Positions 16,436 to 26,022 of a DNA stretch of 64,000 nt are shown in pieces. The stretch lies in contig NZ_JAVAJF010000001.1 in the NCBI RefSeq assembly GCF_030718085.1, positions 62,001-126,000 on the forward strand, written 5' to 3'. Numbering within the stretch: the stretch's first letter is position 1; each line of letters starts with the position of its first letter. Source of the stretch: Marinobacter sp. MDS2. Lineage in GTDB: Bacteria > Pseudomonadota > Gammaproteobacteria > Pseudomonadales > Oleiphilaceae. The notes beneath the pieces were generated by a model that saw nothing but the letters and a program-made list of their open reading frames with translations, was not told the origin of the DNA and made no database searches. The position numbers and the translations under genes were made by a program.

Positions 16436-18544
16436 ATGTCAAAACGAGAAGCTAAGAAGCCGCTCAACCGCCACCCACTGGCCGTCGCCATTTCATTGAT
16501 CCCTGTGTCGTTTTTGGCAATCGGCGCAATGCCTGCAATGGCACAAGCCAAAGGAAACAGCTCTACCCTGCTACCGGGTATAACCGTAACAGCGGATTGG
16601 TTAGGGGCTCCGACTAAAGAATCCGAAAAAACCTACACCGGTGCACGCACGGTCGTTGAAAACGATCAGCTGCAAAATTCTGGTGCGTTGAATCTTGAAG
16701 ATGCGCTGCGCCCCGTCGCAGGGGTAACCGTGTTAGACGAAACCGGCACCGGTATATTGCCAAACATTGGCGTTCGGGGGTTGAACCCGTTAAGAAGTGA
16801 ACGGTTGCAACTGTTGGTTGATGGTTACCCAATCGCGATAGGGCCATACAGCAACGTAGGGGTTTCTTTGTTCCCGGTCACCCTTCCCAGCCTGGAAGTG
16901 GTGGACATTGTTCGTGGTGGTGCTTCGGTGCATTACGGCCCTAATAACGTGGGTGGCGTGGTCAACATGGTGACTAAGCCCATCCCTGCAGAAACCACGC
17001 AAACACTGCGCGAGCGCATCACAATCGCTGAAGAAACCGGTAATGTGTTCACAGACACTTATTACCGTATTGGGGGCCGGGCAACCGATAAGCTCGATTT
17101 ACAGCTTCAGGCCAACATTCAACGGGGCGACGGCTTCCGCGACCACTCCGATACTGAAGTAGACAATCTGATTCTGGATGCACGTTATTACCTGAATGAT
17201 CAACACGAACTGGCATCACAACTGCAGTATTATCGGGTAGAGGCCGACCTGCCTGGCGCCCTCTCTCCAAAAGCCTATAAAGATGATCGCACGCAAAGTC
17301 AGCGCCCCTATGATGGCTACGAAGCCGACATGACCCGTGCAACCTTTACGTGGACCTATACGCCATCCGACAACATTGAATTTCAATGGCGCAACTTCGT
17401 CCACGATGCCGATCGTACGTTCTTCTTTGGCCAGAACTTCAGCAGTGGCGGCCACTGGGCAGATCCTGCAGAAGATTCCACGCTTGTTGCTGATTCCCCG
17501 CGCCTGTTCACGGTTTACAGCACCGAGCCCAGATTGGCGATCAAGCACGGCCGACATGACATCACCGTTGGCGCGCGTTTCGTCAGCGAAGACGTTGAAT
17601 TCGACGTTAACCGGCTGACCCTGGCAAACAACGAGCGAAATGTTGCTCGCGACTGGCACCTGGACACCCGTGCCATGGCGTTTTATCTCAGCGATACTGT
17701 GTCGTTTCTGGATGATCGCCTGACTGTAACACCTGGCATTCGTTACGAAGACGTTGCCATGGATTTTCAGGATAATCTGAACAACCAAAAAGAAAAGAAT
17801 AACGCAGAAGAGTGGCTTCCTGGGCTGACCGTTGGCCTGCAAGCATCGGATGACCTCTTCGTATTTGCCAACAGCCAGCGCTCACTCGTACCCGTACAGA
17901 TCGCCCAAACCACCCGTGAAGGCGAAGTTGCCAACGAAACCGCATGGAACCACGAGCTGGGCGCCCGCTTCCAGGTAACGCCGGACCTTCTATCCTCAGC
18001 GACGCTATTCCGAATCGACTACGAAGACCAGATTCAGTTCAATCGCGCGAACAGCCGGTACGAGAACCTTGGCGAAACCCGTCATCAGGGTATCGAACTG
18101 TCGAACCGCTTATATTTGAACAACGCTTGGGAATTGGGGCTTGGTTACACGTTCCTCGATACCGAACAACTGACCGGCGACAACGAAGGCAATGAACTGC
18201 CTAACGCGCCTCGCCACAAAGTGAGTGCCGATGCGGTCTATAACTACCAGGCGTGGGATGCCCGAGTGAACTGGGTGTACGTTAGCTCAAGCTACAGCGA
18301 TGCTGACAACACCGAACAGGAAACCGACAACGGAAGCGCCGGAAAGCTGCCGCACTACCACCTGGTGAATGCGCGTGTTGGTCGAGATTTCGCGATGGGT
18401 AGCGGCAACGTGCTGAACCTCGGCTTAGCGGTCAACAACTTGTTGGATGAAGATTATTACTTCCGCGGCGTAGACGTTAGCCCGGTTGGGCGCGTGCCGC
18501 AGCCGGGCCGAAGCTTTGTTCTTGAAGCACAGCTTGATTTCTGA
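16436..18544 (+). CDS. TonB-dependent ferric-chelate receptor (FecA-like)
   Basis: The 702-residue protein has a signal peptide (about 18-37), a TonB-box-like GITVTADW, a plug domain (about 60-185, VRGLNPLRSERLQLLVDGYPIAIGP core, DIVRGGASVHYGPNNVGGVVN) and a 22-strand barrel ending in F. The plug wording is close to E. coli FecA. The FecA N-terminal signalling domain that controls a sigma/anti-sigma pair is missing, so regulation is probably by Fur alone. The ATG at 16436 follows CTGGAG. The stop overlaps the next gene. The ligand may be ferric citrate or another chelate. Confidence 0.88.
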   Translation: MSKREAKKPLNRHPLAVAISLIPVSFLAIGAMPAMAQAKGNSSTLLPGITVTADWLGAPTKESEKTYTGARTVVENDQLQNSGALNLEDALRPVAGVTVLDETGTGILPNIGVRGLNPLRSERLQLLVDGYPIAIGPYSNVGVSLFPVTLPSLEVVDIVRGGASVHYGPNNVGGVVNMVTKPIPAETTQTLRERITIAEETGNVFTDTYYRIGGRATDKLDLQLQANIQRGDGFRDHSDTEVDNLILDARYYLNDQHELASQLQYYRVEADLPGALSPKAYKDDRTQSQRPYDGYEADMTRATFTWTYTPSDNIEFQWRNFVHDADRTFFFGQNFSSGGHWADPAEDSTLVADSPRLFTVYSTEPRLAIKHGRHDITVGARFVSEDVEFDVNRLTLANNERNVARDWHLDTRAMAFYLSDTVSFLDDRLTVTPGIRYEDVAMDFQDNLNNQKEKNNAEEWLPGLTVGLQASDDLFVFANSQRSLVPVQIAQTTREGEVANETAWNHELGARFQVTPDLLSSATLFRIDYEDQIQFNRANSRYENLGETRHQGIELSNRLYLNNAWELGLGYTFLDTEQLTGDNEGNELPNAPRHKVSADAVYNYQAWDARVNWVYVSSSYSDADNTEQETDNGSAGKLPHYHLVNARVGRDFAMGSGNVLNLGLAVNNLLDEDYYFRGVDVSPVGRVPQPGRSFVLEAQLDF

Positions 18545-19470
18545 TGTTTGAATTGCGGAATCTGGCATTAGCCATACTCTTTGCTCTGGTTGTGCCGGCC
18601 GTTTTGGCGAGCGACCAGAGTATAGAGCTGACCGATGACCGCGGGGCCACCCTGCGGCTATCGGCAGCGGCGACCCAACCGGCCGCGATTTCAACCTTCG
18701 GGGCAGATGTGTCGCTGGCCCTTGGAGTCGTGCCGGTCGCGGTGACGGATTATGGGCTTAAAGGTGTGCCGGACTATTTGTCCGATCAGCTGAAAGGGGT
18801 CCCAACGCTGGGGCCTCGGCATCAACCGAATCTGGAAATACTGTCAAAACTTGCACCAGATCTGGTTATTGCCATTCGTCGATACACCGAGAAAGATGGA
18901 GCTCATATTGAATCCATCGCCCCCCTACTCGCTCTGGATCTCATCTCGTTATCAGACAGCCTTCGGGCGGTCGAATTGGCGGGGCGAGCATTGGGAGCCC
19001 GCGAGAAGGCGATTCAGTTAAATGCGGACTTCTTGGACAAGATTGATGAGCTTGCGGCACTTAGAAAAGGAAAGCCCGCAAAAACCATTGCCTTGCTGAC
19101 CAGTGGCAGCGAAACCCCCTTCATCTACTACGATCATTTTCTAGCGACCGCGCTGCTGGAAAAACTCGGCTTCAATAGCGTTGGCGGTGCGCTTGCAAAT
19201 CCCGAAGAAAGCATTCCATTGGGCTACCGGGTCAGTCTGGAGGCGTTGCTGGAATTGAACCCGGACATCATCCTGATGCTACCGACGAGTCGGCAGCGCG
19301 CCTTTACGATGAATCCGGTCTGGCCATACTTGAAAGCCGTGCAAAATGAGCGAGTGTTTGAGGTACCGCACTACTGGAAAGAAGGTGCAGGCCCTATCGC
19401 TCGGGAGCGCATTCTTGATGACATCGAGCGATTACTGCTTAACAACCCTGCAACCAGTTCAGAGAACTAA
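18544..19470 (+). CDS. Iron-chelate ABC transporter, periplasmic binding protein (FecB-like)
   Basis: The 308-residue product has a signal peptide (about 1-22, ending AVLASDQ) and the class III binding-protein fold of FecB/FhuD. N-lobe and C-lobe are joined by a long helix near 140-165. The stretch PNLEILSKLAPDLVI and the late LLELNPDIILML are typical family blocks. It lacks a lipobox, as in Gram-negative members. The start overlaps the receptor stop by one base, and the end overlaps the permease start, indicating a tightly coupled operon. Confidence 0.88.
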   Translation: MFELRNLALAILFALVVPAVLASDQSIELTDDRGATLRLSAAATQPAAISTFGADVSLALGVVPVAVTDYGLKGVPDYLSDQLKGVPTLGPRHQPNLEILSKLAPDLVIAIRRYTEKDGAHIESIAPLLALDLISLSDSLRAVELAGRALGAREKAIQLNADFLDKIDELAALRKGKPAKTIALLTSGSETPFIYYDHFLATALLEKLGFNSVGGALANPEESIPLGYRVSLEALLELNPDIILMLPTSRQRAFTMNPVWPYLKAVQNERVFEVPHYWKEGAGPIARERILDDIERLLLNNPATSSEN

Positions 19471-20471
19471 TGGCTAACAAACCAAGCGTGCCACTATACA
19501 GAGCATACGGAACCGCATTTTTGATACTGACGGTTTTGTTTATGCTGGGTTTAATGGCCGGTTCCCGATGGGTGTCGCCTTCCTCTTTATGGACTGTATT
19601 GCACGGTGGCGGAGATATACTAACGAAAGTCAGTGTGATGGAGCTGCGGCTGCCCCGAAACCTCCTCGGCATGCTCGGTGGTGCCGCGCTTGGTATGGCG
19701 GGCGCTGTCATGCAAGGGGTTACCCGCAACCCGCTCGCGTCTCCGGGCCTGACCGGCGTAATTGCATCCGCGGCACTGGCGGTGGTTTCTCTTAGAACAC
19801 TGGCCAATCCCGATGCGTTCTGGCTTCCGTTAATGGCACTTGCCGGAGGCTTGCTTGGCGGCGCGCTGACCTTCGTGATTGCCGGCAGGCGCCAGCTACA
19901 ACCCGAGCGTGTTGTGCTCGCGGGCATCGCCGTTACATCCTTGGCGACTGCCGTAACCACAGGCTTATTATTGGTATCCGGTGCGGAAGCGGCCGAGCTG
20001 TATTATTGGCTGGCCGGGAGCTTGATGGGCCGCGGCTGGGTTCAGCTCGAATTGGTGTTGCCTTGGCTTGTGTTGCCAATGGCCGCGCTGTTGGCCATGC
20101 ACCGCCCGTTCAAACTACTTCAGCTCGACGACGACCTTGCACTCGCAATGGGCCTGGCTGTCGGGCGCTGGCGCCTTATTTTCTTGCTATTCGCGCTACT
20201 CATTGCTGCCGCACTCGTCGCGTTTACCGGCCCTATCGTTTTCATCGGGCTGGTGGCGCCGCACATTGCCAGACGCATAATCGGAAGTGAGATCAAACAT
20301 TGGTTACCTCTAACCGCACTCCTTGGTGCTCTGCTTTTATTATCCGCTGACATACTCGCACGACAGCTGGCTTTCCCCCAGGAATTACCCGTGGGTATGT
20401 TGACGGCGCTGATTGGGGCCCCATGGCTAATCTACTTGCTGAATAACAAAACATCAGTCCGGAGCGCATAG
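19470..20471 (+). CDS. Iron-chelate ABC transporter permease (FecC-like)
   Basis: The 333-residue protein belongs to the FecCD/BtuC permease family with about nine to ten membrane helices. The hallmark RLPRNLLGMLGGAALGMAG and GAVMQGVTRNPLASPGLTG are present near 65-100, and GLVAPHIARRIIG gives the cytoplasmic coupling helix region. It pairs with the next permease to form the channel. Start and preceding stop overlap (TAATG). Confidence 0.92.
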   Translation: MANKPSVPLYRAYGTAFLILTVLFMLGLMAGSRWVSPSSLWTVLHGGGDILTKVSVMELRLPRNLLGMLGGAALGMAGAVMQGVTRNPLASPGLTGVIASAALAVVSLRTLANPDAFWLPLMALAGGLLGGALTFVIAGRRQLQPERVVLAGIAVTSLATAVTTGLLLVSGAEAAELYYWLAGSLMGRGWVQLELVLPWLVLPMAALLAMHRPFKLLQLDDDLALAMGLAVGRWRLIFLLFALLIAAALVAFTGPIVFIGLVAPHIARRIIGSEIKHWLPLTALLGALLLLSADILARQLAFPQELPVGMLTALIGAPWLIYLLNNKTSVRSA

Positions 20472-20475
20472 AGCG

Positions 20476-21522
20476 ATGGCAACCGAAACTGCACCACTGC
20501 ATCCCTCCAGCCGCGTCGCTTCAGGCCTGATATTGGGCGCGGTCGGGCTAATTCTGGCAGTGGCTACCGGTATTCAGGCGGGGGCCGTCGATCTTTCATG
20601 GCCACAAATATGGTCAGTCTTCGCCGGAGACAGCACTGAACACGTTCACCGGGTTGTTTTCGATATTCGATTGCCAAGAACGTTGGTGGGGCTATTGATC
20701 GGTGTTCATTTTGCGCTGTCTGGTTGGTTGTTGCAGTTGCTCAGCCGAAACCCATTGGCCGAACCCGGTATTCTGGGCATCTCAGCCGGGGCCAGTCTGG
20801 TGGCTGTGATCGCCTTCATCGTTGGGGACTGGCTGTTTTCCAGCGGAAATCCCTACAACAACGTGTCTCCCGCATTAGACTACTTGCCACTATTCGCGAT
20901 GGCCGGTGGCATGGTCGCGGCTGTGGCGGTGTATTTTCTGGGTTTGAGCAATGGCCGATTATCTCCCCTGAAGATGACGTTAATCGGCGCCGTCATCGCC
21001 GGTATGTTGCACGCATTAACCACCGGCACGCTGGCCTTTTGGGGACATGCTCATACCGAACTAGTGGCGCAATGGCTGGCTGGTTCTCTGTATGGCGCGA
21101 AATGGAGTCACCTCAGCTCACTGTTACCCTGGACAATCATTGGGATCGCCGGCGTAGGGCTGCTCCTACGCCCTCTGAAAGTGATGCAATTGGACGATCA
21201 GCACGTTCAAACACTCGGGTTGCCGCTTAACCGCTGGCGAGCGTTTGCTCTGTTGATCGCGACTCTGATGGCGGCCAGCGCCGTTGGCGTTGCCGGCCCC
21301 GTAGGTTTCATCGGGCTATTGATTCCACACATTAGCCGCAAGCTCGCCGGGCCCGGTCTTTCGGCACAACTGCTGCTGTGCGTGGTGCTCGGAGCTCTAC
21401 TCACCGTGGGAGCCGATGTGCTCGGGCGAACGTTATTTTCACCCTATGAAGTACCTGTAGGTGTAGTGTCGGCTATTCTGGGCGTGCCCTTCTTTCTTTA
21501 TCTGTTATCACGGCAATCCTGA
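20476..21522 (+). CDS. Iron-chelate ABC transporter permease (FecD-like)
   Basis: The 348-residue FecCD-family permease starts 4 bp after the preceding permease. Family blocks include DIRLPRTLVGLLIG, LLSRNPLAEPGILGISAG and VGFIGLLIPHISRK. It is a diverged paralogue of the gene before it, as FecD is of FecC. About nine to ten helices are predicted. The ATPase gene follows after 6 bp. Confidence 0.92.
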   Translation: MATETAPLHPSSRVASGLILGAVGLILAVATGIQAGAVDLSWPQIWSVFAGDSTEHVHRVVFDIRLPRTLVGLLIGVHFALSGWLLQLLSRNPLAEPGILGISAGASLVAVIAFIVGDWLFSSGNPYNNVSPALDYLPLFAMAGGMVAAVAVYFLGLSNGRLSPLKMTLIGAVIAGMLHALTTGTLAFWGHAHTELVAQWLAGSLYGAKWSHLSSLLPWTIIGIAGVGLLLRPLKVMQLDDQHVQTLGLPLNRWRAFALLIATLMAASAVGVAGPVGFIGLLIPHISRKLAGPGLSAQLLLCVVLGALLTVGADVLGRTLFSPYEVPVGVVSAILGVPFFLYLLSRQS

Positions 21523-21528
21523 GACACC

Positions 21529-22359
21529 ATGATACAAACTGAAAATCTATCATTAGCTTATGGCGCGACTCCGGTTGTAAACAATGTGTCGCTGGCGATT
21601 CCTGAAGGGGCGATCACCTGCTTATTAGGGCCTAATGGCTCTGGGAAGAGCACCTTACTCAAAAGTTTCGCTGGCTTGTTGCCAGCCCGCTCCGGGCGCG
21701 TATTACTGGATAGGCAACCGCTAAATCAATGGGACCGTCAACGGCTGGCATTGCGTCTCGCCATGTTGCCGCAAAAACCCATCGTTCCGGATGGTATTCT
21801 GGTGAAAGATCTGGTGACTCTGGGCCGCTTTCCCCATCGCAAATGGTGGCAAAAGAATCAGGCCGAGGATAATCGAATCGCCCATGATTCGATGACGATG
21901 ACAGGCGTAGACGAACTGGCTGATCGGCCGGTGGAAGCACTCTCGGGGGGCCAACAGCAACGGGTGTGGATCGCTATGGCGTTGGCACAGGAAACCAGTA
22001 TTTTGTTGCTGGATGAACCCACCACGTTTCTGGATTGGGGGTATCAGCTGGAGGTGTTGGAGCTGTTAGCCAAGCTTAACCGTGAGCACGGGTTAACCGT
22101 GGTTATGTCATTGCACGATCTGAACCAGGCAGCACAGTTTGCAGACCAAATTGCAGTGATGGCCGAAGGCGAATTACAAACCATGGGAAGCCCGGGCGAC
22201 GTGATTACCGAATCATTGATCCGGCGAGTCTTTCGTGTAGAAACCAAGGTCACCGTTGAGGAAAACGGCAGGCCTTTCTGTTCAGGGTATGCTTCTGCGC
22301 ATAAAGGAAGTAGATCGTTAGCGGATGAACATCTAAATCGCACCGCCTCTTACGCATAA
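21529..22359 (+). CDS. Iron-chelate ABC transporter ATPase (FecE-like)
   Basis: The 276-residue ATPase has Walker A GPNGSGKSTL (about 33-42), Q-loop LPQKP, signature LSGGQQQRVWIAMAL, Walker B ILLLDEPTTFLD and H-loop MSLHDLNQA. It closes the five-gene uptake operon (receptor, binding protein, two permeases, ATPase), which is sealed by a strong terminator just after the stop. The C-terminal tail beyond residue 240 is variable in this family. Confidence 0.93.
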   Translation: MIQTENLSLAYGATPVVNNVSLAIPEGAITCLLGPNGSGKSTLLKSFAGLLPARSGRVLLDRQPLNQWDRQRLALRLAMLPQKPIVPDGILVKDLVTLGRFPHRKWWQKNQAEDNRIAHDSMTMTGVDELADRPVEALSGGQQQRVWIAMALAQETSILLLDEPTTFLDWGYQLEVLELLAKLNREHGLTVVMSLHDLNQAAQFADQIAVMAEGELQTMGSPGDVITESLIRRVFRVETKVTVEENGRPFCSGYASAHKGSRSLADEHLNRTASYA

Positions 22360-22360
22360 A

Positions 22361-22394
22361 AAAGCCCGGGAGCAGCACACTCCCGGGCTTTTTT
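22361..22394. terminator. Bidirectional intrinsic terminator
   Basis: AGCCCGGGA and TCCCGGGCT pair around a 9-nt loop, with an A-run before and a T-run after. It ends the iron-uptake operon on the plus strand and the outer-membrane protein gene on the minus strand. Confidence 0.9.
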
Positions 22395-22410
22395 GCAGGC
22401 ATTATCAACG

Positions 22411-22962
22411 TTAGAAATTAAACTGAACGCCTAAGCCAATACCGTCTACGGTCACGTCGTCATCATCGTAGTAACGCATGTATTCGAGGTTGCCTGATAC
22501 ATTCTGCGCCATTTCGAAGTTGATGCCGGCGCCGTAAGAGAAATCAGAGTCGTCGTCCGAGTCTGAGCCGAAAGCAGTGTCCACTTCAAGTTCCGCACGG
22601 GTGAAACCGATCACAGCGTATGGCGTGATGGGGCTTTCATTCACCATATTGAAGGTTGCGTAGCCGCCAAAGAAGTTATCTACTTCAACATCTGCTACTC
22701 CCCCAATATTGTCATCATTCACACCAAAGCCAGCACGAGCTTCAAAGCCAACGTATTCGTTAGCCATCACGCCAACTTTGCCAGATAGCGTGCCTACATC
22801 TGCGTCTTCGCCATCAAAGTCCAGGTTCATAAATGTATAATTCAGACCTGCATAGAGAGCCCCAACTCCAGACTTATACATGTCTGCAGCTGATGCGGTA
22901 CTAGCCATAGCCAAACCGGCAGTTGCGATAGATGCAATCAGTAAATTTTTTCTAATAGTCAT
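22411..22962 (-). CDS. Small outer-membrane beta-barrel protein
   Basis: The ATG at 22962 has GGAG upstream and opens a signal peptide (about 1-27, cut at ASAAD), giving 183 residues. The mature part is a row of short amphipathic strands with many glycine, tyrosine and phenylalanine residues. Acidic loops (DSDDDSDF, YDDDDVT) lie between them, and the protein ends in VQFNF. It fits the OmpA-like/Ail-like eight-strand barrels (outer membrane protein beta-barrel domain). No OmpA peptidoglycan domain is present. The function is unknown. Confidence 0.8.
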   Translation of the reverse strand: MTIRKNLLIASIATAGLAMASTASAADMYKSGVGALYAGLNYTFMNLDFDGEDADVGTLSGKVGVMANEYVGFEARAGFGVNDDNIGGVADVEVDNFFGGYATFNMVNESPITPYAVIGFTRAELEVDTAFGSDSDDDSDFSYGAGINFEMAQNVSGNLEYMRYYDDDDVTVDGIGLGVQFNF

Positions 22963-23102
22963 CAGCGTTCTCCTCAGCATGAACAGAGTTGTTTTTGCTT
23001 CTCCTTTTAACTTGGACGATCATCGTGAATATATCCATAGTTAAAACTGAAATTTAACGTCTTTTAATTTCCCGTTAATACTCTCTGTAACGCCCTGTTT
23101 CC

Positions 23103-24623
23103 TTGCGGTTGCACGGCACGGGGGGTATCCTTCCGCATCTCACTGTTAGCTGTTTTGGGCGTCTCTTGAGAAACCTTAGTCCTGTCATCTTAATCGTCAG
23201 CATCATGTTTATACTTCTTAGTGTATTCATGACGTTACCGGTCGCTTTGCTTTTTTTTACACCCGATGGTGCGCCCAATGCCACGGCATTCGCGGAATCC
23301 GCAGCCCTGGTCTTTTTGCTTGGTGTGATCGGCGTGCTAAGCACCCGGCACCGCTCCAGAGACCTCAAGCCGCGCTACATGTTCGTGCTGACCGTCTCCA
23401 GCTGGTTTATTATTTCCGCATTATCCGCAGTACCTTTCTATCTGAGCGACAACGGGCTATCCCTTGCGGATGCTTTTTTTGAAGGCACCTCCGGGATAAC
23501 CACCACCGGTGCAACAGTATTAACCGGGCTCGACGATTTCGATAAAGATCTGCTGCTTTGGCGTTCGATTCTTCAGTGGCTGGGCGGCATTGGTATCATC
23601 GGCATGTTCGTTGCCGTGCTGCCATTCCTGCGTGTCGGCGGTATGCGCCTGTTCGCGACGGAATCCTCTGAGTGGACAGACAAAGCGCTTCCCCGCATGA
23701 AAACCCTGAGCCGGGGCCTGCTGATTGTCTATGTGGTACTCACCACCGTTGCGGTGCTCACCTACTGGGCATCGGGCATGTCGTTGTTCGATGCGTTTAA
23801 CCACGGTTTAACGAGTATCGCGACCGGCGGGTTTTCAACGTCTGATTTCTCGATGGGCAAGTTCAACGATCTGATTCTGGCAGAAGCCACTTTGTTCATG
23901 GTCCTTGGCAGCCTGCCATTCTTCCTGTTTGTTCGGGAAATGCATGGCCAGCACTTTGCCCTGTTCCGGGATCAGCAAGTTCGGCTCTTCCTGACAATCT
24001 TGCTTACGGTTCCCGCGCTTTTAACACTTTACCGCTGGTGGGTGGCGGAGGATTATTTTGACCCGCTGCACAACTACATTTCAGTGCTGTTTAACGTAAC
24101 GTCGGTGATCAGTACGTCCGGTTATGCCTCCGAAGACTATTCCGCTTGGGGGCCCTTGGCGTTTGTATTGTTTTTCTTCCTGATGTTTGTAGGCGGGTGT
24201 TCAGGGTCAACCGCAGGTGGCATGAAGATCTTCCGATTCCAGCTGTCATTGATGGTTCTACGTGAGCAGTTGTTGAGGCTCTTACACCCTCGCGCGGTGT
24301 TCACCCGAAACTACAACGGCAGATCGGTCAGTGACGAAATCATCTCATCGATGATTGCCTACACCTTTATGTTCTTGCTCTGCTTGCTGCTGATCACCGT
24401 GCTGCTGGCTTCCTTGCAATTGGACTTCATCACGTCGTTGTCCGGTGCTTTGACATCGCTGACCAACGTTGGCCCGGGCCTCGGCGACATCATCGGCCCA
24501 GCCGGAACGTTCGAACCGCTGCCAGACGCAGCAAAATGGATTCTGGCGGTGGGTATGTTGATGGGGCGGCTGGAAATTCTAAGCGTGGTGATCGTGCTGT
24601 CACCGGGGTTCTGGCGCGGCTGA
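23103..24623 (+). CDS. TrkH-family potassium uptake protein
   Basis: The protein (up to 506 residues) is a Trk/Ktr-type K+ translocating subunit with four repeated M-P-M units. Selectivity-filter segments are visible as TSGITTTGAT, TSIATGGFST, VISTSGYASED and TSLTNVGPGLG. It works in the inner membrane with a TrkA-type regulator encoded elsewhere. The start is uncertain: a TTG at 23103 is the earliest, and in-frame TTG codons closer to the first helix are possible; none has a clear ribosome site. A 10-bp GC-rich inverted repeat spans the stop codon (24611-24637) but lacks a T-run. Confidence 0.88.
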   Translation: MRLHGTGGILPHLTVSCFGRLLRNLSPVILIVSIMFILLSVFMTLPVALLFFTPDGAPNATAFAESAALVFLLGVIGVLSTRHRSRDLKPRYMFVLTVSSWFIISALSAVPFYLSDNGLSLADAFFEGTSGITTTGATVLTGLDDFDKDLLLWRSILQWLGGIGIIGMFVAVLPFLRVGGMRLFATESSEWTDKALPRMKTLSRGLLIVYVVLTTVAVLTYWASGMSLFDAFNHGLTSIATGGFSTSDFSMGKFNDLILAEATLFMVLGSLPFFLFVREMHGQHFALFRDQQVRLFLTILLTVPALLTLYRWWVAEDYFDPLHNYISVLFNVTSVISTSGYASEDYSAWGPLAFVLFFFLMFVGGCSGSTAGGMKIFRFQLSLMVLREQLLRLLHPRAVFTRNYNGRSVSDEIISSMIAYTFMFLLCLLLITVLLASLQLDFITSLSGALTSLTNVGPGLGDIIGPAGTFEPLPDAAKWILAVGMLMGRLEILSVVIVLSPGFWRG

Positions 24624-24645
24624 TCGTGCCGCGCCAGATACTCGC

Positions 24646-25851
24646 TTAATCAGATTCTGTTTCCATACTTTCTGTATGCCGGCGCGCAGCCAAAGCGTTA
24701 ACCACCGGATTGGCATACATATCCAGCAAATACTTACGGCCAGCTGTATCGCAGGCATTCAGGCGCTTGGAAATTTCAGCCTTGGCCTCTTCTCGCTCTT
24801 CGTTCGAATAAGCGCCCGCTGAAATGGCGTCAATACCTAAGCGATTGGCCGTTTCCGGTGTCTCAACCTGCAAGTTACGCATTTCATACGCTGCCAGGTT
24901 GGATGCATGGAGATGGTAATTTGCGTGCATTTCGTGATCAATGTGCGCGGCAAGCTCTTTAGGAGTGTTCGGCGCTTTGGATATGGGTGCCCCGAAGTGC
25001 ACGTGTACGTGCCCTTTGGGCCCGGTTAGCCCTTTCATGATTTGCTCGGAATCTTCTCCCTCAGCCTTCTGGTAATCGCCAGTGCGTTCACGAATCTCTA
25101 ACTCTCTGGCTTTATCAACATCACACGGGTCGTATTCGTAAGAAATAGACACCGGCACGATATGCAAACGACTAAGCGCCTCGTCAAAACCCAAGCCGGA
25201 CTTTTTCTTGCTCATATAGAACATCTTGATGATGGCCGGGTCTGTGGCGTCAATCCCGTCTTTCGCGCGGCCCTCACGCTGAGCAATCCACACACTGTGA
25301 TTGGTGTCGATACTGTGATTGATAAACCCGGAAAGGGTTAAATACGCATCGCGCATCTCCCGGGGGCTGGTGATGTTCCGGCGCACCAGAAAGCTCTTGT
25401 TCAGCTTCATCATTTCGGCAAACACACGGTTGGACAACAGGTTGTCCCCGATAGCAATCCGGGTAGTCTGGAACCCGTTCTGGAACAACAGATAATTAAC
25501 GATCATCGGATCAAACACAATGTCTCGATGGTTCGAGATAAAAAGATGAGCATTGGTTTTGCTGAGGTTCTCGAGGCCACTGTGAGTGACTTTCAGCGTA
25601 GTGCTTTCAACCAACTCTCCGACATACCCCGACAAACTCGTTTGCAGGTCATCGACCGACTTGATATGCCCGAAGCGTTTCAATAACCAGTGGCGAATAT
25701 AGAACCGCAAAGGCGCCGGTGCCCAAGCGGCCAAACGCGGCGACCTGAAACGGCCGATCATATTCAGGAATTCAGAATCATTAACCAGGCGCTGGATAGT
25801 GGGAGCAGTTTCTTCGTCCGAGTAAGGTCGAATTGAGTCAAATTCCTGCAT
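24646..25851 (-). CDS. Glycerophosphate/acyl-phosphate acyltransferase-like protein
   Basis: The 401-residue protein is a PlsC/PlsB-type acyltransferase homologue. Block I reads LFISNHRDIVFDP (about 135), so the usual H-x4-D motif is replaced by H-x-D with a second D six residues on. WIAQREGRAKDG fits the glycine-rich block III, and IVPVSISYEYDPCD fits block IV. No membrane helix is evident. I chose the ATG at 25851 because the upstream frame runs into the recQ promoter. It probably acts in phospholipid or storage-lipid synthesis; the acyl acceptor is unknown. Confidence 0.75.
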   Translation of the reverse strand: MQEFDSIRPYSDEETAPTIQRLVNDSEFLNMIGRFRSPRLAAWAPAPLRFYIRHWLLKRFGHIKSVDDLQTSLSGYVGELVESTTLKVTHSGLENLSKTNAHLFISNHRDIVFDPMIVNYLLFQNGFQTTRIAIGDNLLSNRVFAEMMKLNKSFLVRRNITSPREMRDAYLTLSGFINHSIDTNHSVWIAQREGRAKDGIDATDPAIIKMFYMSKKKSGLGFDEALSRLHIVPVSISYEYDPCDVDKARELEIRERTGDYQKAEGEDSEQIMKGLTGPKGHVHVHFGAPISKAPNTPKELAAHIDHEMHANYHLHASNLAAYEMRNLQVETPETANRLGIDAISAGAYSNEEREEAKAEISKRLNACDTAGRKYLLDMYANPVVNALAARRHTESMETESD

Positions 25852-25971
25852 GCGGGCCCTGTTGTTGTTCGCGGATGTTAATCGGATTTTTGAACGGTGC
25901 GATATTGTAGCCGGTCTATGACCGGTTTTCCTCCACCTAATCGCCTTGGACATCCTTCAGAAGCCTATATC

Positions 25972-25980
25972 TGGTATGAT
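25972..25980 (+). promoter_or_regulatory. Extended -10 promoter for recQ
   Basis: TGGTATGAT is an extended -10 (TGn plus TATGAT). It lies 43 bp before the chosen recQ ATG and argues against the longer upstream start. Confidence 0.5.
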
Positions 25981-26022
25981 TCCCAGCCTGAAATTTACCC
26001 TGTCCAAAGGCCTGCGCCCATC

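Noticed and set aside
24611..24637. Terminator at the trkH stop
   Set aside because: The 10-bp GC-rich stem is perfect but neither strand has a following T-run, so I mention it only in the gene entry.
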